64,000 nucleotides of DNA. Origin: Halictus rubicundus. Its lineage: Eukaryota; Arthropoda; Insecta; Hymenoptera; Halictidae. Under the pieces are notes generated by a model. The model had not been told where the DNA came from. It worked only from the letters and a program-made list of their open reading frames with translations, and searched no databases. Shown piece by piece: positions 14,261 through 29,952 of this stretch. The stretch is taken from contig NW_027488994.1 of the NCBI RefSeq assembly GCF_050948215.1, positions 93,605 to 157,604 of the forward strand. Direction: 5' to 3'. How positions within the stretch are numbered: position 1 is the first letter of the stretch; every line of letters begins with the position of its first letter. The position numbers were made by a program, and so were the translations under genes.

Positions 14261-16595
14261 ATTGGATAGGATAGAGGATAGGATACTATAGAGGATATTG
14301 TAGGGTAGAGGATAGGATAGGATAGAGGATAGGATAGGATAGAGGAAAGGATAGGATAGAGGATAGGATAGGATAGAGGATAGGATAGGATAGAGGATAG
14401 GATAGGATAGAGGTTAGGAAAGAGGATAGGATATAATACAGTATAGGATAGGATTGAGTATAGGATGGGATAGAGGATAGGATAGGGTTCTGGATAGGAT
14501 AAAGGATAGGTTAGGATAGAGGATAGGATAGGATAGAGGATATTGTAGGATAGAGGATAGGATAGGATAGAGGATAGGATAGGATAGAGGATAGGGTAGG
14601 ATAGAGGATAGGATAGGATAGAGGATAGGATAGGCAAGAGGACAGGATAGGATAGAGGATAGGATAGGATAGAGGATATTGTAGGATAGAGGATAGGATA
14701 GGATAGAGGATAGGATAGGATAGAGGATAGGATAGGATAGAGGATAGGATAGGATAGAGGATAGGATAGGATAGAGGTTAGGATAGTATAGAGGATAGGA
14801 TAGGATAGAGGATAGGATAGGATAGAGGGTAGCATAGGATAGAGGATAGGATAGGATAGAGGATAGGATAGGATAGAGGATATGATATGATAGAGGATAG
14901 GATAGGATAGAGTATATAATAGGATAGAGGATAGGATAGGATAGAGGGTAGGATAGGATAGAGGATCGGATAGGATAGAGGATAGGATAGGATACAGGAT
15001 AGGATAGGATAGAGGTTAGGATAGTATGGAGGATGGGATAGGATAGAGGATAGGATAGGATAGAGGATAGGATAGGATAGAGGATAGGATAGGATAGAGG
15101 AGACTATAGGATAGAGGATAGGATAGGATAGAGGATTGGATAGGATAGAGGATAGGATAGGATAGGATAGAGGGTAGGGTAGAATTTGGATAGGATACAG
15201 GATAGGATAGAATAGAGGATAGGATAGGATAGGATAGAGAATAGGATAGGATAGAGGATATTATAGGTTAGAGGATAGGATAGGATAGAGGATACGATAT
15301 GATAGAGGATAGGAAAGAGGATAGCATATAATACAGTAAAGGATAGGATTGAGTATAGGATGGGATAGAGGATAGGATAGGGTTTTGGATAGGATAGAGG
15401 ATAGGTTAGGATAGAGTATAGGATAGGATAGAGGATATTGTAGGATAGAGGATAGGATAGGATAGAGGATAGGATAGGATAGAGGATAGGGTAGGATAGA
15501 GGATAGGATAGGATAGAGGATAGGATAGGCAAGAGGACAGGATAGGATAGAGGATAGGATAGGATAGAGGATATTGTAGGATAGAGGATAGGATAGGATA
15601 GAGGATAGGATAGGATAGAGGATAGGATAGGATAGAGGATAGGATAGGATAGAGGATAGGATAGGATAGAGGTTAGGATAGTATAGAGGATAGGATAGGA
15701 TAGAGGATAGGATAGGATAGAGGGTAGCATAGGATAGAGGATAGGATAGGATAGAGGATAGGATAGGATAGAGGATATGATATGATAGAGGATAGGATAG
15801 GATAGAGTATATAATAGGATAGAGGATAGGATAGGATAGAGGGTAGGATAGGATAGAGGATCGGATAGGATAGAGGATAGGATAGGATACAGGATAGGAT
15901 AGGATAGAGGTTAGGATAGTATGGAGGATGGGATAGGATAGAGGATAGGATAGGATAGAGGATAGGATAGGATAGAGGATAGGATAGGATAGAGGAGACT
16001 ATAGGATAGAGGATAGGATAGGATAGAGGATTGGATAGGATAGAGGATAGGATAGGATAGGATAGAGGGTAGGGTAGAATTTGGATAGGATACAGGATAG
16101 GATAGAATAGAGGATAGGATAGGATAGGATAGAGAATAGGATAGGATAGAGGATATTATAGGTTAGAGGATAGGATAGGATAGAGGATACGATATGATAG
16201 AGGATAGGAAAGAGGATAGCATATAATACAGTAAAGGATAGGATTGAGTATAGGATGGGATAGAGGATAGGATAGGGTTTTGGATAGGATAGAGGATAGG
16301 TTAGGATAGAGTATAGGATAGGATAGAGGATATTGTAGGATAGAGGATAGGATAGGATAGAGGATAGGATAGGATAGAGGATAGGGTAGGATAGAGGATA
16401 GGATAGGATAGAGGATAGGATAATATAGAGTATACGATATGTTAGAGAATAGGAAAGAGGATAGGATATAATACAGTGTAGGATAGGATTGAGTATAGGA
16501 TGGGATAGAGGATAGGATAGGGGATTGGATAGGAAAGAGGATAGGATAGGATAGAGGATAGGATAGGCAAGAGGACAGGATAGGATAGAGGATAG

Positions 16596-19500
16596 GATAC
16601 TATAGAGGATATTGTAGGGTAGAGGATAGGATAGGATAGAGGATAGGATAGGATAGAGGAAAGGATAGGATAGAGGATCGGATAGGATAGAGGAAAGGAT
16701 AGGATAGAGGATAGGATAGGATAGAGGATAGGATAGGATAGAGGATAGGATAGGATAGAGGTTAGGAAAGAGGATAGGATATAATACAGTATAGGATAGG
16801 ATTGAGTATAGGATGGGATAGAGGATAGGATAGGGTTCTGGATAGGATAGAGGATAGGTTAGGATAGAGGATAGGATAGGATAGAGGATATTGTAGGATA
16901 GAGGATAGGATAGGATAGAGGATAGGATAGGATAGAGGATAGGATAGGATAGAGGATAGGATAGGCAAGAGGACAGGATAGGATAGAGGATAGGATAGGA
17001 TAGAGGATATTGTAGGATAGAGGATAGGATAGGATTGAGGATAGGATAGGATAGAGGATAGGATAGGATAGAGGATAGGATAGGATAGAGGATAGGATAG
17101 GATAGAGGATAGGATAGGATAGAGGTTAGGATAGTATAGAGGATAGGATAGGATAGAGGATAGGATAGGATAGAGGGTAGCATAGGATAGAGGATAGGAT
17201 AGGATAGAGGATAGGATAGGATAGAGGATATGATATGATAGAGGATAGGATAGGATAGAGTATATAATAGGATAGAGGATAGGATAGGATAGAGGGTAGG
17301 ATAGGATAGAGGATAGGATAGGATAGAGGATAGGATAGGATAGAGGATAGGATAGGATAGAGGGTAGGATAGTATGGAGGATAGGATAGGATAGAGGATT
17401 GGATAGGATAGAGGATAGGATAGGATAGGATAGAGGGTAGGGTAGAATTTGGATAGGATACAGGATAGGATAGAATAGAGGATAGGATAGGATAGAGGAT
17501 AGGATAGGATAGGATAGAGGGTAGGGTAGAATTTGGATAGGATACAGGATAGGATAGAATAGAGGATAGGATAGGATAGGATAGAGAATAGGATAGGATA
17601 GAGGATATTATAGGTTAGAGGATAGGATAGGATAGAGGATACGATATGATAGAGGATAGGAAAGAGGATAGCATATAATACAGTATAGGATAGGATTGAG
17701 GATAGGATAGGGTTTTGGATAGGATAGAGGATAGGTTAGGATAGAGTATAGGATAGGATAGAGGATATTGTAGGATAGAGGATAGGATAGGATAGAGGAT
17801 AGGATAGGATAGAGGATAGGGTAGGATAGAGGATAGGATAGGATAGAGGATAGGATAGGATAGAGGTTAGGATAGTATGGAGGATGGGATAGGATAGAGG
17901 ATAGGATAGGATAGAGGATAGGATAGGATAGAGGAAAGGATAGGATAGAGGGTAGGATAGGGTATTCGATAGGATAGAGGATAGGATAGGATAGATTATA
18001 GGATAGGATAGAGGATAGGATAGGATAGAGGATAGGATAGGATAGAGGATAGGATAGGATAGAGGGTAGGATAGGGTATTCGATAGGATAGAGGATAGGA
18101 TAGGATAGATTATAGGATAGGATAGAGGATAGGATAGGATAGAGGATAGGATAGGATAGAGGATAGGATAGGATAGAGGATAGGATAGGATAGAGGATAG
18201 GATAGGATAGAGGATAGGATAGGATAGAGGATAGGATAGGATAGAGGATAGGATAAGATAGAGGATAGGATAGGATAGAGGTTAGGATAGTATGGAGGAT
18301 GGGATAGGATAGAGGATAGGATAGGATAGAGGATTGGATAGGATAGAGGATAGGATACTATAGAGGATATTGTAGGGTAGAGGATAGGATAGGATAGAGG
18401 ATAGGATAGGATAGAGGAAAGGATAGGATAGAGGATAGGATAGGATAGAGGATAGGATAGGATAGAGGATAGGATAGGATAGAGGTTAGGAAAGAGGATA
18501 GGATATAATACAGTATAGGATAGGATTGAGTATAGGATGGGATAGAGGATAGGATAGGGTTCTGGATAGGATAAAGGATAGGTTAGGATAGAGGATAGGA
18601 TAGGATAGAGGATATTGTAGGATAGAGGATAGGATAGGATAGAGGATAGGATAGGATAGAGGATAGGGTAGGATAGAGGATAGGATAGGATAGAGGATAG
18701 GATAGGCAAGACGACAGGATAGGATAGAGGATAGGATAGGATAGAGGATATTGTAGGATAGAGGATAGGATAGGATAGAGGATAGGATAGGATAGAGGAT
18801 AGGATAGGATAGAGGATAGGATAGGATAGAGGATAGGATAGGATAGAGGATAGGATAGGATAGAGGTTAGGATAGTATAGAGGATAGGATAGGATAGAGG
18901 ATAGGATAGGATAGAGGGTAGCATAGGATAGAGGATAGGATAGGATAGAGGATAGGATAGGATAGAGGATATGATATGATAGAGGATAGGATAGGATAGA
19001 GTATATAATAGGATAGAGGATAGGATAGGATAGAGGGTAGGATAGGATAGAGGATCGGATAGGATAGAGGATAGGATAGGATACAGGATAGGATAGGATA
19101 GAGGTTAGGATAGTATGGAGGATGGGATAGGATAGAGGATAGGATAGGATAGAGGATAGGATAGGATAGAGGATAGGATAGGATAGAGGAGACTATAGGA
19201 TAGAGGATAGGATAGGATAGAGGATTGGATAGGATAGAGGATAGGATAGGATAGGATAGAGGGTAGGGTAGAATTTGGATAGGATACAGGATAGGATAGA
19301 ATAGAGGATAGGATAGGATAGGATAGAGAATAGGATAGGATAGAGGATATTATAGGTTAGAGGATAGGATAGGATAGAGGATACGATATGATAGAGGATA
19401 GGAAAGAGGATAGCATATAATACAGTAAAGGATAGGATTGAGTATAGGATGGGATAGAGGATAGGATAGGGTTTTGGATAGGATAGAGGATAGGTTAGGA

Positions 19501-19789
19501 TAGAGTATAGGATAGGATAGAGGATATTGTAGGATAGAGGATAGGATAGGATAGAGGATAGGGTAGGATAGAGGATAGGGTAGGATAGAGGATAGGATAG
19601 GATAGAGGATAGGATAATATAGAGTATACGATATGTTAGAGAATAGGAAAGAGGATAGGATATAATACAGTGTAGGATAGGATTGAGTATAGGATGGGAT
19701 AGAGGATAGGATAGGGGATTGGATAGGAAAGAGGATAGGATAGGATAGAGGATAGGATAGGCAAGAGGACAGGATAGGATAGAGGATAG
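16596..19789 (+). repeat. Higher-order repeat (3.2-3.4 kb), copy 1
   Basis: The unit begins here at GATACTATAGAGG and is 3,194 bp long. The paired GTAGAATTTGG markers (17,442 and 17,526) and the next GATACTATAGAGG lie at the expected places. Related sequence also extends upstream: the 16,000-16,595 region matches 19,194-19,789 at the same offset. Confidence 0.9.
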
Positions 19790-22700
19790 GATACTATAGA
19801 GGATATTGTAGGGTAGAGGATAGGATAGGATAGAGGATAGGATAGGATAGAGGAAAGGATAGGATAGAGGATCGGATAGGATAGAGGAAAGGATAGGATA
19901 GAGGATAGGATAGGATAGAGGATAGGATAGGATAGAGGATAGGATAGGATAGAGGTTAGGAAAGAGGATAGGATATAATACAGTATAGGATAGGATTGAG
20001 TATAGGATGGGATAGAGGATAGGATAGGGTTCTGGATAGGATAGAGGATAGGTTAGGATAGAGGATAGGATAGGATAGAGGATATTGTAGGATAGAGGAT
20101 AGGATAGGATAGAGGATAGGATAGGATAGAGGATAGGATAGGATAGAGGATAGGATAGGCAAGAGGACAGGATAGGATAGAGGATAGGATAGGATAGAGG
20201 ATATTGTAGGATAGAGGATAGGATAGGATAGAGGATAGGATAGGATAGAGGATAGGATAGGATAGAGGATAGGATAGGATAGAGGATAGGATAGGATAGA
20301 GGATAGGATAGGATAGAGGTTAGGATAGTATAGAGGATAGGATAGGATAGAGGATAGGATAGGATAGAGGGTAGCATAGGATAGAGGATAGGATAGGATA
20401 GAGGATAGGATAGGATAGAGGATATGATATGATAGAGGATAGGATAGGATAGAGTATATAATAGGATAGAGGATAGGATAGGATAGAGGGTAGGATAGGA
20501 TAGAGGATAGGATAGGATAGAGGATAGGATAGGATAGAGGATAGGATAGGATAGAGGGTAGGATAGTATGGAGGATAGGATAGGATAGAGGATTGGATAG
20601 GATAGAGGATAGGATAGGATAGGATAGAGGGTAGGGTAGAATTTGGATAGGATACAGGATAGGATAGAATAGAGGATAGGATAGGATAGAGGATAGGATA
20701 GGATAGGATAGAGGGTAGGGTAGAATTTGGATAGGATACAGGATAGGATAGAATAGAGGATAGGATAGGATAGGATAGAGAATAGGATAGGATAGAGGAT
20801 ATTATAGGTTAGAGGATAGGATAGGATAGAGGATACGATATGATAGAGGATAGGAAAGAGGATAGCATATAATACAGTATAGGATAGGATTGAGGATAGG
20901 ATAGGGTTTTGGATAGGATAGAGGATAGGTTAGGATAGAGTATAGGATAGGATAGAGGATATTGTAGGATAGAGGATAGGATAGGATAGAGGATAGGATA
21001 GGATAGAGGATAGGGTAGGATAGAGGATAGGATAGGATAGAGGATAGGATAATATAGAGTATACGCTATGTTAGAGAATAGGAAAGAGGATAGGATATAA
21101 TACAGTGTAGGATAGGATTGAGTATAGGATGGGATAGAGGATAGGATAGGGGATTGGATAGGAAAGAGGATAGGATAGGATAGAGGATAGGATAGGCAAG
21201 AGGACAGGATAGGATAGAGGATAGGATACTATAGAGGATATTGTAGGGTAGAGGATAGGATAGGATAGAGGATAGGATAGGATAGAGGAAAGGATAGGAT
21301 AGAGGATAGGATAGGATAGAGGAAATGATAGGATAGAGGATAGGATAGGATAGAGGATAGGATAGGATAGAGGTTAGGAAAGAGGATAGGATATAATACA
21401 GTATAGGATAGGATTGAGCATAGGATGGGATAGAGGATAGGATAGGGTTCTGGATAGGATAGAGGATAGGTTAGGATAGAGGATAGGATAGGATAGAGGA
21501 TATTGTAGGATAGAGGATAGGATAGGATAGAGGATAGGATAGGATAGAGGATAGGGTAGGATAGAGGATAGGATAGGATAGAGGATAGGATAGGCAAGAG
21601 GACAGGATAGGATAGAGGATAGGATAGGATAGAGGATATTGTAGGATAGAGGATAGGATAGGATAGAGGATAGGATAGGATAGAGGATAGGATAGGATAG
21701 AGGATAGGATAGGATAGAGGATAGGATAGGATAGAGGATAGGATAGGATAGAGGTTAGGATAGTATAGAGGATAGGATAGGATAGAGGATAGGATAGGAT
21801 AGAGGGTAGAATAGGATAGAGGATAGGATAGGATAGAGGATAGGATAGGATAGAGGATATGATATGATAGAGGATAGGATAGGATAGAGTATATAATAGG
21901 ATAGAGGATAGGATAGGATAGAGGGTAGGATAGGATAGAGGATAGGATAGGATAGAGGATAGGATAGGATAGAGGATAGGATAGGATAGAGGTTAGGATA
22001 GTATGGAGGATGGGATAGGATAGAGGATAGGATAGGATAGAGGATAGGATAGGATAGAGGATAGGATAGGATAGAGGATAGGATAGGATAGAGGAGAGGA
22101 TAGGATAGAGGAGAGGATAGGATAGAGGATTGGATAGGATAGAGGATAGGATAGGATAGGATAGAGGGTAGGGTAGAATTTGGATAGGATACAGGATTGG
22201 ATAGAATAGAGGATAGGATAGGATAGGATAGAGAATAGGATAGGATAGAGGATATTATAGGTTAGAGGACAGGATAGGATAGAGGATACGATATGATAGA
22301 GGATAGGAAAGAGGATAGCATATAATACAGTATAGGATAGGATTGAGTATAGGATGGGATAGAGGATAGGATAGGGTTTTGGATAGGATAGAGGATAGGT
22401 TAGGATAGAGGATAGGATAGGATAGAGGATATTGTAGGATAGAGGATAGGATAGGATAGAGGATAGGATAGGATACAGGATAGGGTAGGATAGAGGATAG
22501 GATAGGATAGAGGATAGGATAATATAGAGTATAAGATATGTTAGAGAATAGGAAAGAGGATAGGATATAATACAGTGTAGGATAGGATTGAGTATAGGAT
22601 GGGATAGAGGATAGGATAGGGGATTGGATAGGAAAGAGGATAAGATAGGATAGAGGATAGGATAGGCAAGAGGACAGGATAGGATAGAGGATAGGATAGG

Positions 22701-23150
22701 ATAGAGGATATTATAGGTTAGAGGATAGGATAGGATAGAGGATACGATATGATAGAGGATAGGAAAGAGGATAGCATATAATACAGTATAGGATAGGATT
22801 GAGTATAGGATGGGATAGAGGATAGGATAGGGTTTTGGATAGGATAGAGGATAGGTTAGGATAGAGGATAGGATAGGATAGAGGATATTGTAGGATAGAG
22901 GATAGGATAGGATAGAGGATAGGATAGGATAGAGGATAGGGTAGGATAGAGGATAGGGTAGGATAGAGGATAGGATAATATAGAGTATACGATGTGTTAG
23001 AGAATAGGAAAGAGGATAGGATATAATACAGTGTAGGATAGGATTGAGTATAGGATGGGATAGAGGATAGGATAGGGGATTGGATAGGAAAGAGGATAGG
23101 ATAGGATAGAGGATAGGATAGGCAAGAGGACAGGATAGGATAGAGGATAG
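19790..23150 (+). repeat. Higher-order repeat, copy 2
   Basis: Length 3,361 bp. Compared with copy 1 at the same offset, 19,193-20,377 differs from 15,999-17,183 by only a few bases. The extra length relative to copy 1 is gained in the 20.9-22.6 kb part, where AGGAGAGG-type units and an additional irregular-box tract replace the AGGAGACTATAGG variant of copy 1. Confidence 0.88.
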
Positions 23151-26100
23151 GATACTATAGAGGATATTGTAGGGTAGAGGATAGGATAGGATAGAGGATA
23201 GGATAGGATAGAGGAAAGGATAGGATAGAGGATAGGATAGGATAGAGGAAAGGATAGGATAGAGGATAGGATAGGATAGAGGATAGGATAGGATAGAGGA
23301 TAGGATAGGATAGAGGTTAGGAAAGAGGATAGGATATAATACAGTATAGGATAGGATTGAGTATAGGATGGGATAGAGGATAGGATAGGGTTCTGGATAG
23401 GATAGAGGATAGGTTAGGATAGAGGATAGGATAGGATAGAGGATATTGTAGGATAGAGGATAGGATAGGATAGAGGATAGGATAGGATAGAGGATAGGAT
23501 AGGATAGAGGATAGGATAGGCAAGAGGACAGGATAGGATAGAGAATAGGATAGGATAGAGGATATTGTAGGATAGAGGATAGGATAGGATAGAGGATAGG
23601 ATAGGATAGAGGATAGGATAGGATAGAGGATAGGATAGGATAGAGGATAGGATAGGATAGAGGATAGGATAGGATAGAGGATAGGATAGGATAGAGGATA
23701 GGATAGGATAGAGGTTAGGATAGTATAGAGGATAGGATAGGATAGAGGATAGGATAAGGATAGAGGGTAGCATAGGATAGAGGATAGGATAGGATAGAGG
23801 ATAGGATAGGATAGAGGATATGATATGATAGAGGATAGGATAGGATAGAGTATATAATAGGATAGAGGATAGGATAGAGGGTAGGATAGGATAGAGGATA
23901 GGATAGGATAGAGGATAGGATAGGATAGAGGATAGGATAGGATAGAGGATAGGATAGGATAGAGGGTAGGATAGTATGGAGGATAGGATAGGATAGAGGA
24001 TTGGATAGGATAGAGGATAGGATAGGATAGGATAGAGGGTAGGGTAGAATTTGGATAGGATACAGGATAGGATAGAATAGAGGATAGGATAGGATAGAGG
24101 ATAGGATAGGATAGGATAGAGGGTATGGTAGAATTTGGATAGGATACAGGATAGGATAGAATAGAGGATAGGATAGGATAGGATAGAGAATAGGATAGGA
24201 TAGAGGATATTATAGGTTAGAGGATAGGATAGGATAGAGGATACGATATGATAGAGGATAGGAAAGAGGATAGCATATAATACAGTATAGGATAGGATTG
24301 AGTATAGGATGGGATAGAGGATAGGATAGGGTTTTGGATAGGATAGAGGATAGGTTAGGATAGAGTATAGGATAGGATAGAGGATATTGTAGGATAGAGG
24401 ATAGGATAGGATAGAGGATAGGATAGGATAGAGGATAGGGTAGGATAGAGGATAGGATAGGATAGAGGATAGGATAATATAGAGTATACGATATGTTAGA
24501 GAATAGGAAAGAGGATAGGATATAATACAGTGTAGGATAGGATTGAGTATAGGATGGGATAGAGGATAGGATAGGTGATTGGATAGGAAAGAGGATAGGA
24601 TAGGATAGAGGATAGGATAGGCAAGAGGACAGGATAGGATAGAGGATAGGATACTATAGAGGATATTGTAGGGTAGAGGATAGGATAGGATAGAGGATAG
24701 GATAGGATAGAGGAAAGGATAGGATAGAGGATAGGATAGGATAGAGGAAATGATAGGATAGAGGATAGGATAGGATAGAGGATAGGATAGGATAGAGGTT
24801 AGGAAAGAGGATAGGATATAATACAGTATAGGATAGGATTGAGTATAGGATGGGATAGAGGATAGGATAGGGTTCTGGATAGGATAGAGGATAGGTTAGG
24901 ATAGAGGATAGGATAGGATAGAGGATATTGTAGGATAGAGGATAGGATAGGATAGAGGATAGGATAGGATAGAGGATAGGGTAGGATAGAGGATAGGATA
25001 GGATAGAGGATAGGATAGGCAAGAGGACAGGATAGGATAGAGGATAGGATAGGATAGAGGATATTGTAGGATAGAGGATAGGATAGGATAGAGGATAGGA
25101 TAGGATAGAGGATAGGATAGGATAGAGGATAGGATAGGATAGAGGATAGGATAGGATAGAGGATAGGATAGGATAGAGGTTAGGATAGTATAGAGGATAG
25201 GATAGGATAGAGGATAGGATAGGATAGGGGGTAGAATAGGATAGAGGATAGGATAGGATAGAGGATAGGATAGGATAGAGGATATGATATGATAGAGGAT
25301 AGGATAGGATAGAGTATATAATAGGATAGAGGATAGGATAGGATAGAGGGTAGGATAGGATAGAGGATAGGATAGGATAGAGGATAGGATAGGATAGAGG
25401 ATAGGATAGGATAGAGGTTAGGATAGTATGGAGGATGGGATAGGATAGAGGATAGGATAGGATAGAGGATAGGATAGGATAGAGGATAGGATAGGATAGA
25501 GGATAGGATAGGATAGAGGAGAGGATAGGATAGAGGAGAGGATAGGATAGAGGATTGGATAGGATAGAGGATAGGATAGGATAGGATAGAGGGTAGGGTA
25601 GAATTTGGATAGGATACAGGATTGGATAGAATAGAGGATAGGATAGGATAGGATAGAGAATAGGATAGGATAGAGGATATTATAGGTTAGAGGACAGGAT
25701 AGGATAGAGGATACGATATGATAGAGGATAGGAAAGAGGATAGCATATAATACAGTATAGGATAGGATTGAGTATAGGATGGGATAGAGGATAGGATAGG
25801 GTTTTGGATAGGATAGAGGATAGGTTAGGATAGAGGATAGGATAGGATAGAGGATATTGTAGGATAGAGGATAGGATAGGATAGAGGATAGGATAGGATA
25901 CAGGATAGGGTAGGATAGAGGATAGGATAGGATAGAGGATAGGATAATATAGAGTATAAGATATGTTAGAGAATAGGAAAGAGGATAGGATATAATACAG
26001 TGTAGGATAGGATTGAGTATAGGATGGGATAGAGGATAGGATAGGGGATTGGATAGGAAAGAGGATAGGATAGGATAGAGGATAGGATAGGCAAGAGGAC

Positions 26101-26575
26101 AGGATAGGATAGAGGATAGGATAGGATAGAGGATATTATAGGTTAGAGGATAGGATAGGATAGAGGATACGATATGATAGAGGATAGGAAAGAGGATAGC
26201 ATATAATACAGTATAGGATAGGATTGAGTATAGGATGGGATAGAGGATAGGATAGGGTTTTGGATAGGATAGAGGATAGGTTAGGATAGAGGATAGGATA
26301 GGATAGAGGATATTGTAGGATAGAGGATAGGATAGGATAGAGGATAGGATAGGATAGAGGATAGGGTAGGATAGAGGATAGGGTAGGATAGAGGATAGGA
26401 TAATATAGAGTATACGATGTGTTAGAGAATAGGAAAGAGGATAGGATATAATACAGTGTAGGATAGGATTGAGTATAGGATGGGATAGAGGATAGGATAG
26501 GGGATTGGATAGGAAAGAGGATAGGATAGGATAGAGGATAGGATAGGCAAGAGGACAGGATAGGATAGAGGATAG
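23151..26575 (+). repeat. Higher-order repeat, copy 3
   Basis: Length 3,425 bp. Marker pairs fall at 24,044 and 24,128, with the single marker at 25,598, exactly 3,425 bp after its partner at 22,173. A private change (GGTATGGTAG) marks this copy. Confidence 0.9.
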
Positions 26576-29500
26576 GATACTATAGAGGATATTGTAGGGT
26601 AGAGGATAGGATAGGATAGAGGATAGGATAGGATAGAGGAAAGGATAGGATAGAGGATAGGATAGGATAGAGGGAAGGATAGGATAGAGGATAGGATAGG
26701 ATAGAGGATAGGATAGGATAGAGGATAGGATAGGATAGAGGTTAGGAAAGAGGATAGGATATAATACAGTATAGGATAGGATTGAGTATAGGATGGGATA
26801 GAGGATAGGATAGGGTTCTGGATAGGATAGAGGATAGGTTAGGATAGAGGATAGGATAGGATAGAGGATATTGTAGGATAGAGGATAGGATAGGATAGAG
26901 GATAGGATAGGATAGAGGATAGGATAGGATAGAGGATAGGATAGGCAAGAGGACAGGATAGGATAGAGGATAGGATAGGATAGAGGATATTGTAGGATAG
27001 AGGATAGGATAGGATAGAGGATAGGATAGGATAGAGGATAGGATAGGATAGAGGATAGGATAGGATAGAGGATAGGATAGGATAGAGGATAGGATAGGAT
27101 AGAGGATAGGATAGGATAGAGGTTAGGATAGTATAGAGGATAGGATAGGATAGAGGATAGGATAGGATAGAGGGTAGCATAGGATAGAGGATAGGATAGG
27201 ATAGAGGATAGGATAGGATAGAGGATATGATATGATAGAGGATAGGATAGGATAGAGTATATAATAGGATAGAGGATAGGATAGGATAGAGGGTAGGATA
27301 GGATAGAGGATAGGATAGGATAGAGGATAGGATAGGATAGAGGATAGGATAGGATAGAGGGTAGGATAGTATGGAGGATAGGATAGGATAGAGGATAGGA
27401 TAGGATAGGATAGAGGGTAGGGTAGAATTTGGATAGGATACAGGATAGGATAGAATAGAGGATAGGATAGGATAGAGGATTGGATAGGATAGGATAGAGG
27501 GTAGGGTAGAATTTGGATAGGATACAGGATAGGATAGAATAGAGGATAGGATAGGATAGGATAGAGAATAGGATAGGATAGAGGATATTATAGGTTAGAG
27601 GATAGGATAGGATAGAGGATACGATATGATAGAGGATAGGAAAGAGGATAGCATATAATACAGTATAGGATAGGATTGAGTATAGGATGGGATATAGGAT
27701 AGGATAGGGTTTTGGATAGGATAGAGGATAGGTTAGGATAGAGTATAGGATAGGATAGAGGATATTGTAGGATAGAGGATAGGATAGGATAGAGGATAGG
27801 ATAGGATAGAGGATAGGGTAGGATAGAGGATAGGATAGGATAGAGGATAGGATAATATAGAGTATACGATATGTTAGAGAATAGGAAAGAGGATAGGATA
27901 TAATACAGTGTAGGATAGGACTGAGTATAGGATGGGATAGAGGATAGGATAGGGGATTGGATAGGAAAGAGGATAGGACAGGATAGAGGATAGGATAGGC
28001 AAGAGGACAGGATAGGATAGAGGATAGGATACTATAGAGGATATTGTAGGGTAGAGGATAGGATAGGATAGAGGATAGGATAGGATAGAGGAAAGGATAG
28101 GATAGAGGATAGGATAGGATAGAGGAAATGATAGGATAGAGGATAGGATAGGATAGAGGATAGGATAGGATAGAGGTTAGGAAAGAGGATAGGATATAAT
28201 ACAGTATAGGATAGGATTGAGTATAGGATGGGATAGAGGATAGGATAGGGTTCTGGATAGGATAGAGGATAGGTTAGGATAGAGGATAGGATAGGATAGA
28301 GGATATTGTAGGATAGAGGATAGGATAGGATAGAGGATAGGATAGGATAGAGGATAGGGTAGGATAGAGGATAGGATAGGATAGAGGATAGGATAGGCAA
28401 GAGGACAGGATAGGATAGAGGATAGGATAGGATAGAGGATATTGTAGGATAGAGGATAGGATAGGATAGAGGATAGGATAGGATAGAGGATAGGATAGGA
28501 TAGAGGATAGGATAGGATAGAGGATAGGATAGGATAGAGGATAGGATAGGATAGAGGTTAGGATAGTATAGAGGATAGGATAGGATAGAGGATAGGATAG
28601 GATAGAGGGTAGAATAGGATAGAGGATAGGATAGGATAGAGGATAGGATAGGATAGAGGATATGATATGATAGAGGATAGGATAGGATAGAGTATATAAT
28701 AGGATAGAGGATAGGATAGGATAGAGGGTAGGATAGGATAGAGGATAGGATAGGATAGAGGATAGGATAGGATAGAGGATAGGATAGGATAGAGGTTAGG
28801 ATAGTATGGAGGATGGGATAGGATAGAGGATAGGATAGGATAGAGGATAGGATAGGATAGAGGATAGGATAGGATAGAGGATAGGATAGGATAGAGGAGA
28901 GGATAGGATAGAGGAGAGGAGAGGATAGAGGATTGGATAGGATAGAGGATAGGATAGGATAGGATAGAGGGTAGGGTAGAATTTGGATAGGATACAGGAT
29001 TGGATAGAATAGAGGATAGGATAGGATAGGATAGAGAATAGGATAGGATAGAGGATATTATAGGTTAGAGGACAGGATAGGATAGAGGATACGATATGAT
29101 AGAGGATAGGAAAGAGGATAGCATATAATACAGTATAGGATAGGATTGAGTATAGGATGGGATAGAGGATAGGATAGGGTTTTGGATAGGATAGAGGATA
29201 GGTTAGGATAGAGGATAGGATAGGATAGAGGATATTGTAGGATAGAGGATAGGATAGGATAGAGGATAGGATAGGATACAGGATAGGGTAGGATAGAGGA
29301 TAGGATAGGATAGAGGATAGGATAATATAGAGTATAAGATATGTTAGAGAATAGGAAAGAGGATAGGATATAATACAGTGTAGGATAGGATTGAGTATAG
29401 GATGGGATAGAGGATAGGATAGGGGATTGGATAGGAAAGAGGACAGGATAGGATAGAGGATAGGATAGGCAAGAGGACAGGATAGGATAGAGGATAGGAT

Positions 29501-29952
29501 AGGATAGAGGATATTATAGGTTAGAGGATAGGATAGGATAGAGGATACGATATGATAGAGGATAGGAAAGAGGATAGCATATAATACAGTATAGGATAGG
29601 ATTGAGTATAGGATGGGATAGAGGATAGGATAGGGTTTTGGATAGGATAGAGGATAGGTTAGGATAGAGGATAGGATAGGATAGAGGATATTGTAGGATA
29701 GAGGATAGGATAGGATAGAGGATATGATAGGATAGAGGATAGGGTAGGATAGAGGATAGGGTAGGATAGAGGATAGGATAATATAGAGTATACGATATGT
29801 TAGAGAATAGGAAAGAGGATAGGATATAATACAGTGTAGGATAGGATTGAGTATAGGATGGGATAGAGGATAGGATAGGGGATTGGATAGGAAAGAGGAT
29901 AGGATAGGATAGAGGATAGGATAGGCAAGAGGACAGGATAGGATAGAGGATA
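26576..29952 (+). repeat. Higher-order repeat, copy 4
   Basis: About 3.38 kb. Markers at 27,422, 27,506 and 28,976 lie 3,378 bp after those of copy 3. At the expected right limit the GATACTATAGAGG start is replaced by GGTAGGATAGAGG, after which the array changes to the 1.89-kb blocks. This is the last recognisable copy. Confidence 0.85.
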
